From Cardiocondyla obscurior (taxonomy: Eukaryota > Arthropoda > Insecta > Hymenoptera > Formicidae), in assembly GCF_019399895.1 (NCBI RefSeq), contig NC_091864.1, positions 3,388,001 through 3,452,000 of the forward strand: DNA of 64,000 nt, read 5' to 3'. Positions 25,601 through 37,100 of the stretch are shown here, piece after piece. Position 1 is the stretch's first letter; every line of letters starts with the position of its first letter. Under the pieces are notes generated by a model. That model was not told the DNA's origin. It did not search any database and saw only the letters and a program-made list of their open reading frames with translations. A program made the position numbers and the translations under genes.

Positions 25601-28600
25601 CACACGTATCAGTAATAATTTTCTGATAAAATAATATAAAGAACTATATTATCGCGTTTATTCCTGTCTATCTTTTACATCCTGTACTCTCTACATTCGT
25701 ATTTCTTTCACGTAAAATGACTAACACCATTTCCTGCAAGAACGCATGATTTCTCGTATTTCGACGTGACCGCCCAGAACCGCGACGTTTACGACCGTCA
25801 TCGTAAACCGAAGAAGTTGATGTAAAATGCTACCTGCGGACACCGCGTAACGTAGAATACGAAATAACGAATGTGCCGCGCGTCAATGGCAGAACCGCGA
25901 GCAAATAATAAAGCGATGCCGCGAAAAAGAAGAGATTGCGAAAAAAAAGCCCGTGCCACGTTTTAAGAGTACCAAGTCACGACGACGAACGAGGGGTAGC
26001 AAAGAACGGAATTAATTTTATTAAACGCTACCCGCGAGCCATTGCGTTGCGGGGGGTGAGCGTCCATCCAACGAGAGTCCCGCGTTTGTTCCAGGAGGTA
26101 ATAAACGCCGCTTTCATCCGCGAGATATTGTCAAGTTATTGTCCCGTATCTCGTCTGTTCCGTACACCTCCCCCCGTGCACTTCGACCCTCGCGTCTCAA
26201 CCCTTTTCATCTTTCCCGCTGGCCTGCACGGCCGTCAAACGCCTCTCGATCCTCCACCTCACACACGCAGGACACGCAAAAATGATTTACGACCGTCTCT
26301 CTCCGATTCCTCCTCTATTTCTCTTTCTCCTTTTCCTTTCTCCGGTAGCGCGGAGGCTCTCGCGGGAACACCTGCATCATCTCGAGGCTTCCGGAATGTT
26401 CCGCTCGCCCGCGGAGGATTCCGATCTGAATGGGTTACAGCGCGCGAGACGGTGTGCTTTACAACCGCCCGCCGTAACGCGAGAATTTATTACGCATTAC
26501 AGCCGTGAAGGAACTCGAGCTGAAAGTGGTCGCGATGCATTTCGAATTCGTGGCGCTTCTGCCTGTCGACTTTTCGTCGGTTATAAATTTTCAGACTCCT
26601 CGCCGCCTCGCTATAATAACACACAGCCCCGCGCTATCGCGCGAAATACTCGAGTTTGTTTGCGAACTTGTTCAACTCGTGCAGCAACCTGTAGCCTCTC
26701 CGATTACCCTTCGCTATAAGTATATCAAACGCGGACTTTAACGATACCCCGTATCGCTGCCATTACGCGTTCAAACGCGGATAATATATAAAAGCACGCG
26801 GGGAGTCGGCTTTTGTCACGTCAATATTCTTCACAATAATTAAACACGTAACAACTGACAGTACAGCTATATCGGAAATCTCCCTTAATTAACTCGAGCT
26901 TATCTCTTCGGATTATCTCCTACCCGATAAAATACTCCGTACGAAGGCGATACATGCCGGCGAGAGACCCCGTCAACGGACGCGAGCAAACGAGGCAGGG
27001 CGAAGACCTCGGGGGCACGAAAGCGAACAAGGAAGGCGGGTACTCCAGATTATGGATCGCGGAAACCGGCGATGGCGGCGAATTGTGAGACCGCGGTACG
27101 GCTCGTGCAACCGGGATACCTCGCGGTAAACCAGGCTCACAATCAGTAGTGCGGGAAGACATGCCGCGAAGCCAAAACCGCCATAGGAAAGCTGAATACC
27201 AGCGTAAGGCTGCCGCCGTCGCCATAGTCGTTGTTGTCTCTGCCGTTGCGTCTCTGTTCGCCATCCATAACCTGCCCCTATACCCGGCTCCTTTGACGCG
27301 GCAGTATAATACGCCCGGTCGCGTCGGTCTATATTCCACAAACCCACTCCTCCTTCCCCGGGAGAAGCTCTTGTCCCATTACGATGAGGAGCGAGCAAGC
27401 GAAGCCCCGGGCTGAATTGCGCATTCGCAATGATGATCGCCTACGTCGCGAGGTATATAATGAACGAAGTAAATAAATAAAAAGTTTCGCGAGAAAAGAG
27501 AGGTAGATAGAGAGAAAGAAAGAGAGAGAGAGAGAGAGAAGGAAGTAAAACAAGAGGGAAAGAAAGAAGCTGGTAAAAAGTGAAGAGCCCGGCTTTAACG
27601 TGAGCATCAGCCACCTCGCTCCGAAAGAAAGATTTAACGGGTGGCTGCTGAATAATGAAATAAGTTATTAGATAGAATTAATAGCTGAGAAGTATATCCC
27701 TGAAAGAGGAGCCGGGATATTAAGAGCTCTGAAAGCTCTTCGGAAGGGGAGAGGTGATATTATTCTTCCTGCCTGACGAGTCATCCCCGATATTTAATCT
27801 ACTTTCGTCGCTCCGCACTCCTCAGCCGTCCCGAGACGCCCGATGCGCTTTGTTAGACCGAATTGATATCCGTCGAAAGACTGATAGAACGAGAACGGGT
27901 TCGTTTCCGGAGAATAAAAAAAAAAAAAAAAAAAAACATTGGTGTCGATCAAACAGCCGCCCGGTCCGGGTAACATCCGTCTTTCTTCGATTCACAGATA
28001 ACAAAGTGCGCGAAGGACTTTTCTCCGCGGTGCATGCTCGATCGCGAAAGAAACGCGAACTGTAATATAGAGAAAGCTAACAGATTATGGCAGACTAAGT
28101 CAGCGGAATCGGCTCGCGCGTACCTACAAAGGTCCGATTATTTTCAAACCAGACCGGCTCGCATCCGGCCATCAAATAATCTGAATGGAGGGATACGCCG
28201 GGGCTCTCGGGGACTTTCTCGAAGACCTCGCCAGTGAATTCAATGCGTCAGTCTATTCACGTACCGTGAGGAATACAAATGAGGGTGGGCGAGAGCGCGA
28301 GCGGGTGCGCCCAATAGGAATTTTACCGCTTTTTCAAACTCGCGAAAAGTTTAGTCGTAAATAGCGCGCCAGTTTGATCGGAATCTTGGGAAAGCGATAA
28401 AAGAAAAACGACGCGTTTCCGGAAATACGGTGGGGTCCAATTTTTCCCGGAATGACCCGGATTCGAATCGCACGACCGGCGTTACCGGACTATTTTTCAT
28501 AGAAAGCTATCGTGGATCGCGCGCCACTGCGAGATAGCCCCGCTTTTCTATACATCGTGCACATCGAAAAACGTAAACTTTAATCAAATGTATTTCCGAT
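25601..28600. other. Non-coding; holds the longest open frame
   Basis: A frame of 190 codons (25936-26508 +) and one of about 140 (26920-27398 -) are present. Neither has a domain, signal or conserved motif, and both use Arg/Pro/Ser-rich text typical of CpG-rich non-coding DNA. A 37-nt purine run lies at 27509-27545, a perfect hairpin AAGAGCT-CTGAA-AGCTCTT at 27722-27740 and a 21-nt A run at 27916-27936. Confidence 0.5.
27509..27545. repeat. Purine tract with (AG)9
   Basis: Thirty-seven consecutive purines, including a perfect AG run at 27521-27539. Confidence 0.85.
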
Positions 28601-30350
28601 GCGTATCGATGTGACACATATTGCTGTACGCTGGCGATTTCGCGTTTCATGTAACGGCGTATGAGAGACGTAAGAAAATTGAAAGATTATTAAGAGATAC
28701 CGTCGAACGGTATTTCTATCCATTTATTTCCCTCTTGTTTTATTTAACAAAATCAAAACTGCCAATAAATAGAATTTTTCTTGTTTTCTTGTACTGTAAA
28801 AATATGAACACACGGGATTACGGAACGACCGAATGGACAAAGGTTCTTTCAATAGACTTACGAACGCTTTGATATTCAGAAATTGCGAATGGCGCGCGGC
28901 TGGCTTTCGCGCAAACAAAATTTCAATAAAAAACGACAATGAAGTAGCTGGCGGCGGATGGACATGGAAAGAGCAGAGGCAGAAGTAGAGGCAGAGCTAG
29001 AAATAGAGAAAGATAGATAGAGAGAGAAAGAGAGAGAGGAGGGAGAGGAAGAGAGAGAGACGCCAGGAATGAGCAGGGGAAAAAGCACAAAGACACGGTT
29101 GATCGAAAACAGCCGAAGAAGAAAGCTTGATCCGGGCAGGAAAAACGAAAACGGCATGGAGTGAAAAATCTGACCGGGCCGCTAATTGCGGTCGTTCGAT
29201 TGACCAGCCGTTCCGATCGATAGATCAATCGATCGGACTAACGGCAATGACCCAATGAAATTGCTCGGACGAATAACAAAAGCAGAATCGCTTTGAGGAT
29301 CGATGTAAAGTGCTTGCCCGTCCGTCTGGCGTGAAACTCGCGTTTCACGGACCGACGCGAAAAAATTACGCGTGCGGTAGCGATAAACGTTTGCAAGCGT
29401 TCGAAAAAAAAAAAAAAAAAGAGAATGTCGAATGAGGTGATGCATTCGCTTCGCGCTCTGCAAATAACGTTGAATGAAAAATAACGCTCGTTACTAGCGA
29501 AACCAATTTTTTCCGCAACGAGCTGCGGTGAGGAGAGAGGCATGTTCAAGAACAGAGTAAAATCACACGAGAGCACCTGGTTGATCAAGAAAAACGTAAA
29601 AAAAAAAATAATAATAATAATAATGCAATGTCTTGTTACTGATTTATTGACGATTGTTAATCGCTCGTATGATCGGCCATCGCACGGCGATACTGGCGAT
29701 AAACCCGCGCGTGTGGCACAGAAGTACACGACGTAAAAATAAATTAGCGGTAAAGCGTGTGCATCGTACAATAACCCCGATATGCATTCGGCCAATTACA
29801 CGAAATATCACAGGTTAACGAGATTAGGTGGTTGCCAAGTTGAAAAGTTAAACGCTAAAAAAAAATATGAGTCTTGCGCAGCGAGCCGACAAGTTGCACC
29901 ACCGTCCGAACCCTTTTAAATCGCGATCGGCCGGCGGAAAAGCGCGAAAATTCGCGCTAACGCAATATTCGCGATGATTCCGGTCGCCGCGACGACGCGT
30001 GAAACGTCCCCGCGCGGACGCGCCGTTGAAAGGGACGCGAAAAAGCATAAGGGAGCGCGGGAACAAGCAGAGGCCGACACGGCGGAAAGGAAGCACGGAA
30101 TGGAAATATGCTGTTCGCGCGAACGGCGCTTAAAAACGAGTTAACGTAATGCCCCGCAGAGGAAAATTATTGTACGAACGAGACTGCAGCTGCCGCGCGT
30201 TATTACGTTCGGGCCCGGGCTCGTTGGACGTGCACGAGTATGTTGAAACGGGAGCACCCTCGTGAATATTAGCGCGAGTGCCGGCTGGCATAACTGCCGA
30301 TTCGGCGTGGTTATGTCAAACGAGATCAATTTCGTGCAGCTTAATCACGT
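28601..30350. other. Non-coding; purine tract and homopolymers
   Basis: Purine-rich DNA spans 28970-29060, with 42 uninterrupted purines at 29019-29060. A 17-nt A run is at 29404-29420 and an AAT-type repeat at 29608-29624. The 185-codon frame at 29238-29795 (-) reads poly-T as Phe and AAT repeats as Ile; no domain is recognised. Confidence 0.5.
29019..29060. repeat. Purine (GA-rich) tract, 42 nt
   Basis: Uninterrupted purines, mostly GA and GGA units. It could form triplex DNA. Confidence 0.8.
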
Positions 30351-32390
30351 CGATTCGTTCGTTGCGGCGTAAATTATTTTTAAAATATACATATATGTAT
30401 ACGTATATGTACCGATCGCTAAACATTGAAATACGTTAGGTCGCTATTCAATTAATTTCTCAAAAGTCCGAATCAGATTACATAATCCGTGTTACAATAA
30501 ATAAAACGCAATTTTTGACAATACATTCGTTTTCTGGCTGACACGTATGTAGCTCTCGAAATAACGTTAGCCGCTGCATTCTATACGCGTCAGTGACATG
30601 CCAATAATCATTACGCTCGTAATCGATAGTCTACAGGAAGTTTAATGTGTTAAACAATTTTGACAGTTATACAGTTATAGTATCGTTCTGTCGCTGTTGC
30701 TCAGTTTCGCGAATGCAAACGGATAATACGAATTCGATCATTTCCAATCAACAGTTCCGCGTGTTACTTTTTTTTTTTTTTTTTTTTTTTTTAATTTTTG
30801 TTTTTAAATTACCTGCGCGAAAGATGACACTTGCCAGTCACGTGCCAACGTTTTCGATGAATATTTCGCCGGAGCCGTCAAAGCGGCTTCGCCCCGTGAT
30901 TTAAATACGTTACGACGTAAATGTATAATAGCGCCAATACAAAATTGAAGTGATCGAAAAAAGAAAATTAGCGCGATACTAGGCGGCATTAGCCTACGCG
31001 ATATCACGGCCGATGATGTGTAATACAATTTCCGCGTCAATCAAACCGCCGCGGTCGTAACGCTGGTCACCCGTTTGGTAAAACTAGTGAAATTAATGTC
31101 GCTATCGTACCTAACACGGCTATTAATTATCGCGAGCCACCAGGCGGTTTACGCCGCCCGCATACACAAGCCCTGGATTATCGAAATCGCGTTAATTATT
31201 AAAAAGAATCGTTCGACTCGGCTTCCTTCGTCGAACGGAAAATTAGCGAAGCCGCTGCCACCGACAGCGTTCGTCGCCGTGACGTTTCGACGGAAGCATA
31301 CGTTTACCCCCGTGCGTTTAAGCACCTGTGGAATGCAACAGTATTTTTTTCAATTTGCTGTAATTAACTAAAATTGCACACAACGGAAGCAATCTCCGCG
31401 GAAAAAAAAAAAAAAATTCCATCGTTATTCCGATCAATGCCAAGTACAAAATTCCCATCTCGTTTACGATAGCGCAACTATTTAACGCAGTTATTTGTGT
31501 CAATTTTCCGTGCGCAAAGGAATTCGACGTTGTGAAATGCAAAAATATCGTATGCGCGCATATTTCTTTTTTTTAAAACAAAACTATTAAAAAAAAAAAA
31601 AAAAAAACTGTATAACCATGCCGTTTGTGCTTTGCCCGCGCTTTATTTTTGCCCTGTCAAAATGAAGTCAGCAAACTAATCGCGCTGCGAGAATGAAATT
31701 GCGTTCCAACGGCTGCGCTTTATCTGGTCGCGTTGTATTTTGTAAATCCGACTGAGAAAGAGCGGAGTCCGGCGCTCACGGCGGTGCTGGAGCACGAAGA
31801 GCTGGGAAAACCGGGAAAGCGCGATATTAGCGAGTCGGCATAAAGCTTAATGTCGTCTTGCGTTTTACTGTCGCACGGTACCGCCACAATGAGCGGCAAA
31901 TACTACTGGTGAAGCCGTGAGAGGAACAGTACACGCAGCTCGAAGCTCGAGAAAGGCGTAACGACGCACGAATAGAAGGGAGGAGGGAACAAAGGGAAGA
32001 ATAAACGAGGCGGAAAGAGCGAAAAACTGACAAAAGAGACGGGTAAACAAGGGAGGAGAGGCAATAATGCAATTGCGACGGTAACGAGACTCGTTAATTA
32101 TGTAATCCCGTAATTAAATTAAACGCACTTGGCCGCGCATAGGGCGTAGCTTTTTTTGGGCGGCTATAATTCACACCGGAAACGAGCACACGGATTGTCA
32201 TTCATGATAGGCCGTAGACGTGGGTGCACGTACAAAACGTGCACGTCGGTTCCTCTCATCTCTCTCTCCGTCTTTCGTTCTCTTCCTCTTTCTTCCGCCT
32301 GTCGAGCTACAGGAGTCGAGACACGATACGAAACGGCGGGGGTCTCGGAGAGGCAATTAACAGTGTATTAATCTCGTTAAAGAGCGATTG
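30351..32390. other. Non-coding, mixed; T and A runs
   Basis: A TACATATATG-type near-palindrome lies at 30387-30411, a 25-nt T run at 30768-30792 and a 19-nt A run at 31589-31607. Positions 31900-32060 are purine-rich and 32250-32300 pyrimidine-rich. No gene is recognised. Confidence 0.5.
30768..30792. repeat. Poly-T run, 25 nt
   Basis: Twenty-five consecutive T residues. Confidence 0.9.
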
Positions 32391-33887
32391 ATTCAATGTC
32401 GATGATTGAAGCGAGTGTTTTCGCCGCGGTGGCTGTTGCGAACAATTACCGGGGTTACAGCGCTCACCTTTAGACGGATAATTAATAACGCGTGGCAGTA
32501 CAGCTGGCGTGTTGTTTGAACTTAAACGGACGTCACATCGCGAAATTAAATCAATCTATTTTGCAGTCGCGACTCGGCGAGCCTCGTCATCTAATCGCGG
32601 GTAATCAACTGCCGCGGATAATCAGCTGACCCAAAAACAGAAACGGGTACGGGATTAAGCAAAGTGTACCGGGATCATCAACAGGCGGAAAACCGCACGT
32701 AATGGCATAAAGTGATTTTACATGCTGCAAGAGATAGTGGCACTTCAAAGCTCCATCGTGCGACAAAGGGTTAAGCGTCGAATTACATTTCGCTTACTCT
32801 CGAGGGAGAAACGTTTGCAAGCTCCCTCCGTCTCCCCGTCACCGCTTTAATAAAGAGTACAGTATCCCTCATGCGCTCGTTCTTTCTCTCCTTCTTCGTT
32901 CAATTTCGTTCTCTCTTTGTTCGCGAGAACGTGTCGCGACGTTCAATATTTCAGGCGGCGGCATTCGCGCTTTCGCCCGCGTCTATTCTTTTCCCCCCGT
33001 TCGTCCTTCAGGATTTCTGTAATCTTTGAAATTACGACGATATTCTCCCCATCGGCATTGGATAGCGATTGTCGCGGCTAAAAGCGCGGGCGGGAGCTGT
33101 GAATAATCGCGCGAAAGGGGGGAGACCCGAGAATCCGGGAGGGAATAGCTTTGTGACATTCGAGACAAAAATCGCAGGATACCTGCCATTAAGAAGATGA
33201 GAATTTATTACTAACGCGCGCAACGTCGCCACCGTGACAAAGCCTATTTGTTACTCGGGTATTTAAGTGCCCGGGTACTGTTTCTGAAAATGAAACACCG
33301 TTCGCGCGCGTCGACACAGGCGTACAATTTCATGCTCTCTCCTTCCCTTTCTCGCCATCAAGCAGCCGTCCCCGTCCCTCTTTCTTCGCAATAAAATCTC
33401 TCGGGGTCTTCGTAGTTATTGTCATCGAAATCGCGTGGGGTCAAGCTAATTTCAAGCTAAAAAACGAGCACATCCATTTTGCAGAATTACCGTATTTCTC
33501 TTGTAACTCGCTCTAATTTATTTCGAAAAGATCATTCAGCTATACACCCCCCTTTTACTTTCGACGACTTGAAATTTATTAAGCTCCGAGAAAAAGAATT
33601 TCTCAGCGCCCATAATCTACGCCGATGCCGTTCGTGCGTCGTGAATAATGACGTCGTAAATATCGAACTCGGCGAAAATCCGTCCGACTATTTAACCGTT
33701 AAGTTAAACCGCACGAAGTAACGCGCTAGATGACAAAAATTAAATTGGATTACAGGCGTGGCTCGCGTAGCATCGAGTAAAAAGAAAATAAAAAAAATAA
33801 AAAAAAAGGAGCTACCAGAGCGAATCAATTTTCGATGCACTTCGCTCGAACGGAAATGTTCCCGCCTTCGGAGAGATGCGACGGAGT

Positions 33888-33933
33888 GAAAGAGAAAGAA
33901 GGAAAAAAAAGGGGAGAAAAAAAAAGGAAGAAA
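33888..33933. repeat. Purine (A/G) tract, 46 nt
   Basis: Forty-six uninterrupted purines with A runs of 8-9 and one GGGG. Confidence 0.85.
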
Positions 33934-34680
33934 CGTGACGATCGAAAATTGCATGGTAACGAACAGAAATTGGAAAGTCGCGCGCGGGTTTAAGCGGGCG
34001 TATCTCATCGTTCTTGTCTCTCTTCGCTTCTCATGCCGGATAAAAATACGCGCGCTAGTTAGCAGTGACATTAAAGAGTTTAATCGCATGGAAACGAGAG
34101 GATAAGAAATCGCGTGCGCCTTTATTATAGGTTTGCGCGCGGGTTATCCCCGTCTTGACCAAAGAAGAAACGTTACGAGACGCGAGCCGAAATTAAAATT
34201 TCTAAATTTCAATCAATGCGCGTCTTATAAAAATTAAATTAACGCTCGCGCTGATAAAATGGCGAAAAATGTAATCTTGTTATGCGCGGATTATCGAAAA
34301 TATCTACCTCATCAACCTGCACTTTTCTCGTGTAACGTAACACGTGACGAATATTAAGTTACGTCGACGGTTCTCTTTGCGAAAAAATTGAAGGATATAA
34401 AAGTGACGATGTCAATGCGACACCGGCGATTGTTGCGAGAGATAATGTGTCACGCGCTTTTTATGCACGTAGAAGAAAATGGAGAAAACGGCTACGCCGG
34501 CCGACGCCCGACGTGGCAAAACGTGTGTTTGACGAATCAATTAATTTTATCGAACGGACAACCGTGCCATCGCCCATCCCATGGCAATCTCCGTAAATGA
34601 AAATCGATTCGCTTTCTATTACGAGATAAGTAACGGAGTAGGAGTTAGTCGACCGCAGGAGTGGGTGAAAGAGAGAAAGA

Positions 34681-34704
34681 GGGGAAAGGGAGGGGGAGAT
34701 AGGG
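34681..34704 (+). other. G-quadruplex motif
   Basis: G runs of 4, 3, 5 and 3 with spacers of 3, 1 and 5 nt. Confidence 0.6.
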
Positions 34705-35614
34705 CAAGGCGGAGGAGAAGAGTCTAAGTCGGATACAACAATACCTATTAAGATAGCATCGTGACCAACCGCAAGCAATCTCGCTGGACAGACTTCGAAG
34801 ATGGCTGTCGTACGTCCTGATTGCACCTGACATTATAATCGAAACCTTTCGATTCGCGTTCGACGTTTTATTACCGCGACGGAACTTCCCGGACAAAAGG
34901 CCTCGGTCCGAGACGGAAATTACGATAATTTTAACATTCTCAAAAGTTCGATAATTAACGCGAGCACTCTCAAAGCGTCAAGATTATTTCAAGTATATAT
35001 ATAACGCGACGTGCGGAATTTTCGTATATTAAATAAATGCACCCAGCCATTTTAATGAACAAGTACCTAACATCAGCCGTACCGCCATTAGCTCACGCAA
35101 AATATAATTAGCGTGCTTAAATTAATTATTCACCCGCCTCTCTGATAACGCGCGATAACTACATCGATATTTTCCGCCGCTGCGGATCAATTTTAATTTG
35201 CCGAGTCGAGGCGGAAAAACGCGCGGAGTCTTAAATATTGTATGCCCATCGAGATTCGTCGATATCGCGAAAATCTTTGTCGCCCCTCGTTCCTGATATA
35301 GGGAATTAGTGTATTATCAGCGCGCAAAGTTCAATTCGATCCGCGAGAAATTACGTCAAACATTTGGACGATGGATTAGTTTGGATTAAACGAGTCTCGT
35401 TAGAAACGTGTATCTACGAGTATTATACGCCGTTGAATACGAGCGTTACACTACCGATCGAACGTGCCATAAACCCGGACTTTATATACGTATACGCTTT
35501 ATATATATTCAAATCGCATGAAACCGATATATTCCTGTCCCACCTGTATCTCATATCTAGTGTTCTACGAATAACGTCGGTGGGATTGAACCACGGACCA
35601 AGGCACATAATATA

Positions 35615-35650
35615 TCGAGCTGGCAAATAAGTTCCGTTCGATTTTTGTCT
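35615..35650 (+). mobile_element. Possible mariner-type terminal inverted repeat (single end)
   Basis: After a TATA (a TA target duplication is possible) comes TCGAGC, then TGGCAAATAAGTTCCG and TTCGATTTTT. A TTGGCAANTAAGT-like core followed by a T-rich run is, from memory, the look of mellifera-group mariner ends. No inverted partner and no transposase frame with a D,D34D motif was found downstream. At best this is a solitary or decayed end. Confidence 0.3.
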
Positions 35651-36644
35651 CGGCGCAACTTTATTTTAATTTCAATTTAATTTTTCGCATAACCGAAAAT
35701 TAAATCTCTTTAAGCTAAAGGATCGCTTTATTTCAAGTAAAATCCATTTTCGCGCCGTATTTACAATCAGGATGGCAAAGGAAGAGAAGAAAAGGATACG
35801 CGCGCGGGAAACCGTAGTGATTATACGCTGACAAAGCCTCTTTATAGTCATGTCGGAGTAATGCTACTACCGGTCCGCCTACTCTCCCGAGATTAGCGAG
35901 CTCTAATTAGCGCACGGATGTTATAATACGAGGGACTCCCCATTCGATCGATCGTCCGATTTCATTGACGCGCTCGCCGTTAATAGGTCCCCCGTTTCAT
36001 CCCCGAATTTCATCGTCAGGCCTCAGACTACGATTATCCGGCAGCGAAATTCATGTCCGCAGGACATCACAAAGCGAGGAGATATTTCTAGCCTAAAATT
36101 CAGCGAAGCACTGGCCGCGTTACAACACTCGGTGCTTTACGCGATTCCAGGTGTAAGAATAGCAAACGGACGCTCGTTTAGATTATACATTTTCGGCTCG
36201 CTTTCTCGTACGCGCATGAAATTGTTCGAGATATAAATCTGCTTCTTTTCGCTTTTTATTCAAGTTCATTAATTGGATCGGCACTGACAGCTGCATAAAG
36301 AAAAAAATTTCTTCACGATGGTAAGGGAGCCCCATTAAACGAACGACTTCCCGATGGTCGGATCGCATTCGCGTGCATGTAGTATGGAGAACGAATGAAA
36401 ACGCAATGAAGATATCATCCGTACGTAATTGGACCTAGACTCATATAAGACGGATGTAACTAGCAATTTCTGAAAAGTCTTGGATTTCTTGAGCAAAATG
36501 TAGACCGACCATTTGCGCGCTACGTCAGGAGTGCTCTCTTGCGCTCGCAGGATCGCGTTTGGATGAAATTCAATAATGAACCACTCGGGACCGACGTGGT
36601 GTGCCTCATCTGTCATAGGCAAATCGCGATTTTGTCGACACCGA

Positions 36645-36656
36645 CGCGCGCGCGCG
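36645..36656. repeat. (CG)6 run
   Basis: Six CG units in tandem, alternating purine-pyrimidine. Confidence 0.85.
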
Positions 36657-37100
36657 GGCGATGTGCTTTATGCGCGTCACACGCGACGAGATAATATTAG
36701 CGGCACGACTCAGAATAGCCGTAGTTATTCGTCGAGCAAGAGACCCGTCATTTATATCCGCCACTCCATTTAATACTGATGGAAGTACAGGCGGAGTGGC
36801 GCAGCGCGACACGCGAAGCGGTAGCGATTATGCATTTGCAAGGAATGCGCGCGGCTCAATGACGGCCCCCAAGGATGATCCGTCTACCTCCCTAGACCCT
36901 TGAGATTAGCACGGGCGCTAATTAGACGAGACATTACACACGCCGGAGATACGACACTGCTATCAGGGGCTGCTATTGCCCTATCGATCGTTACATTTTC
37001 AATACTTGGCGTAGATTACTTGGAATTACTTACGACGCCGGAATTGCAAGCCTTCGTATTCGATCTGTATAATTCTTACAGTACATCGAATACTTCATTT

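Larger units (their letters stand above)
32391..35560. other. Non-coding; TAAT-rich blocks, purine tracts, G4 motif
   Basis: Around 32380-32560 there are TGATTGAT, GATGATTG and GGATAATTAATAA words, and around 35060-35170 TAATTAGCG and TTAATTATT words. These resemble homeodomain/Pbx-type sites in regulatory DNA (inference). A 46-nt purine run is at 33888-33933 and a G4 motif at 34681-34704. No coding sequence is supported. Confidence 0.45.
35561..37100. other. Non-coding; mariner-end-like sequence, CG run
   Basis: It contains the mariner-like terminus listed separately and a tRNA B-box-like word on the minus strand (35579-35599). A (CG)6 run at 36645-36656 is a typical Z-DNA-prone site. Nothing coding is recognised. 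Confidence 0.5.

Noticed and set aside
25936..26508. 190-codon open frame
   Set aside because: No domain, motif, signal peptide or intron context. The Arg/Pro/Ser-rich composition and overlapping frames of similar size point to chance in CpG-rich DNA.
28835..28860. Peptide WTKVLSI shared between frames at about 28834 (+) and 45990 (-)
   Set aside because: The underlying DNA matches only about 16 of 21 bases, and neither flank is similar. Taken as coincidence.
29238..29795. 185-codon open frame on minus strand
   Set aside because: Phe and Ile runs come from poly-T and AAT repeats; no family resemblance.
35572..35645. Possible tRNA gene on the minus strand
   Set aside because: Only a T-arm-like segment is present. 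The acceptor stem, D arm and anticodon arm cannot be formed at the right spacing.
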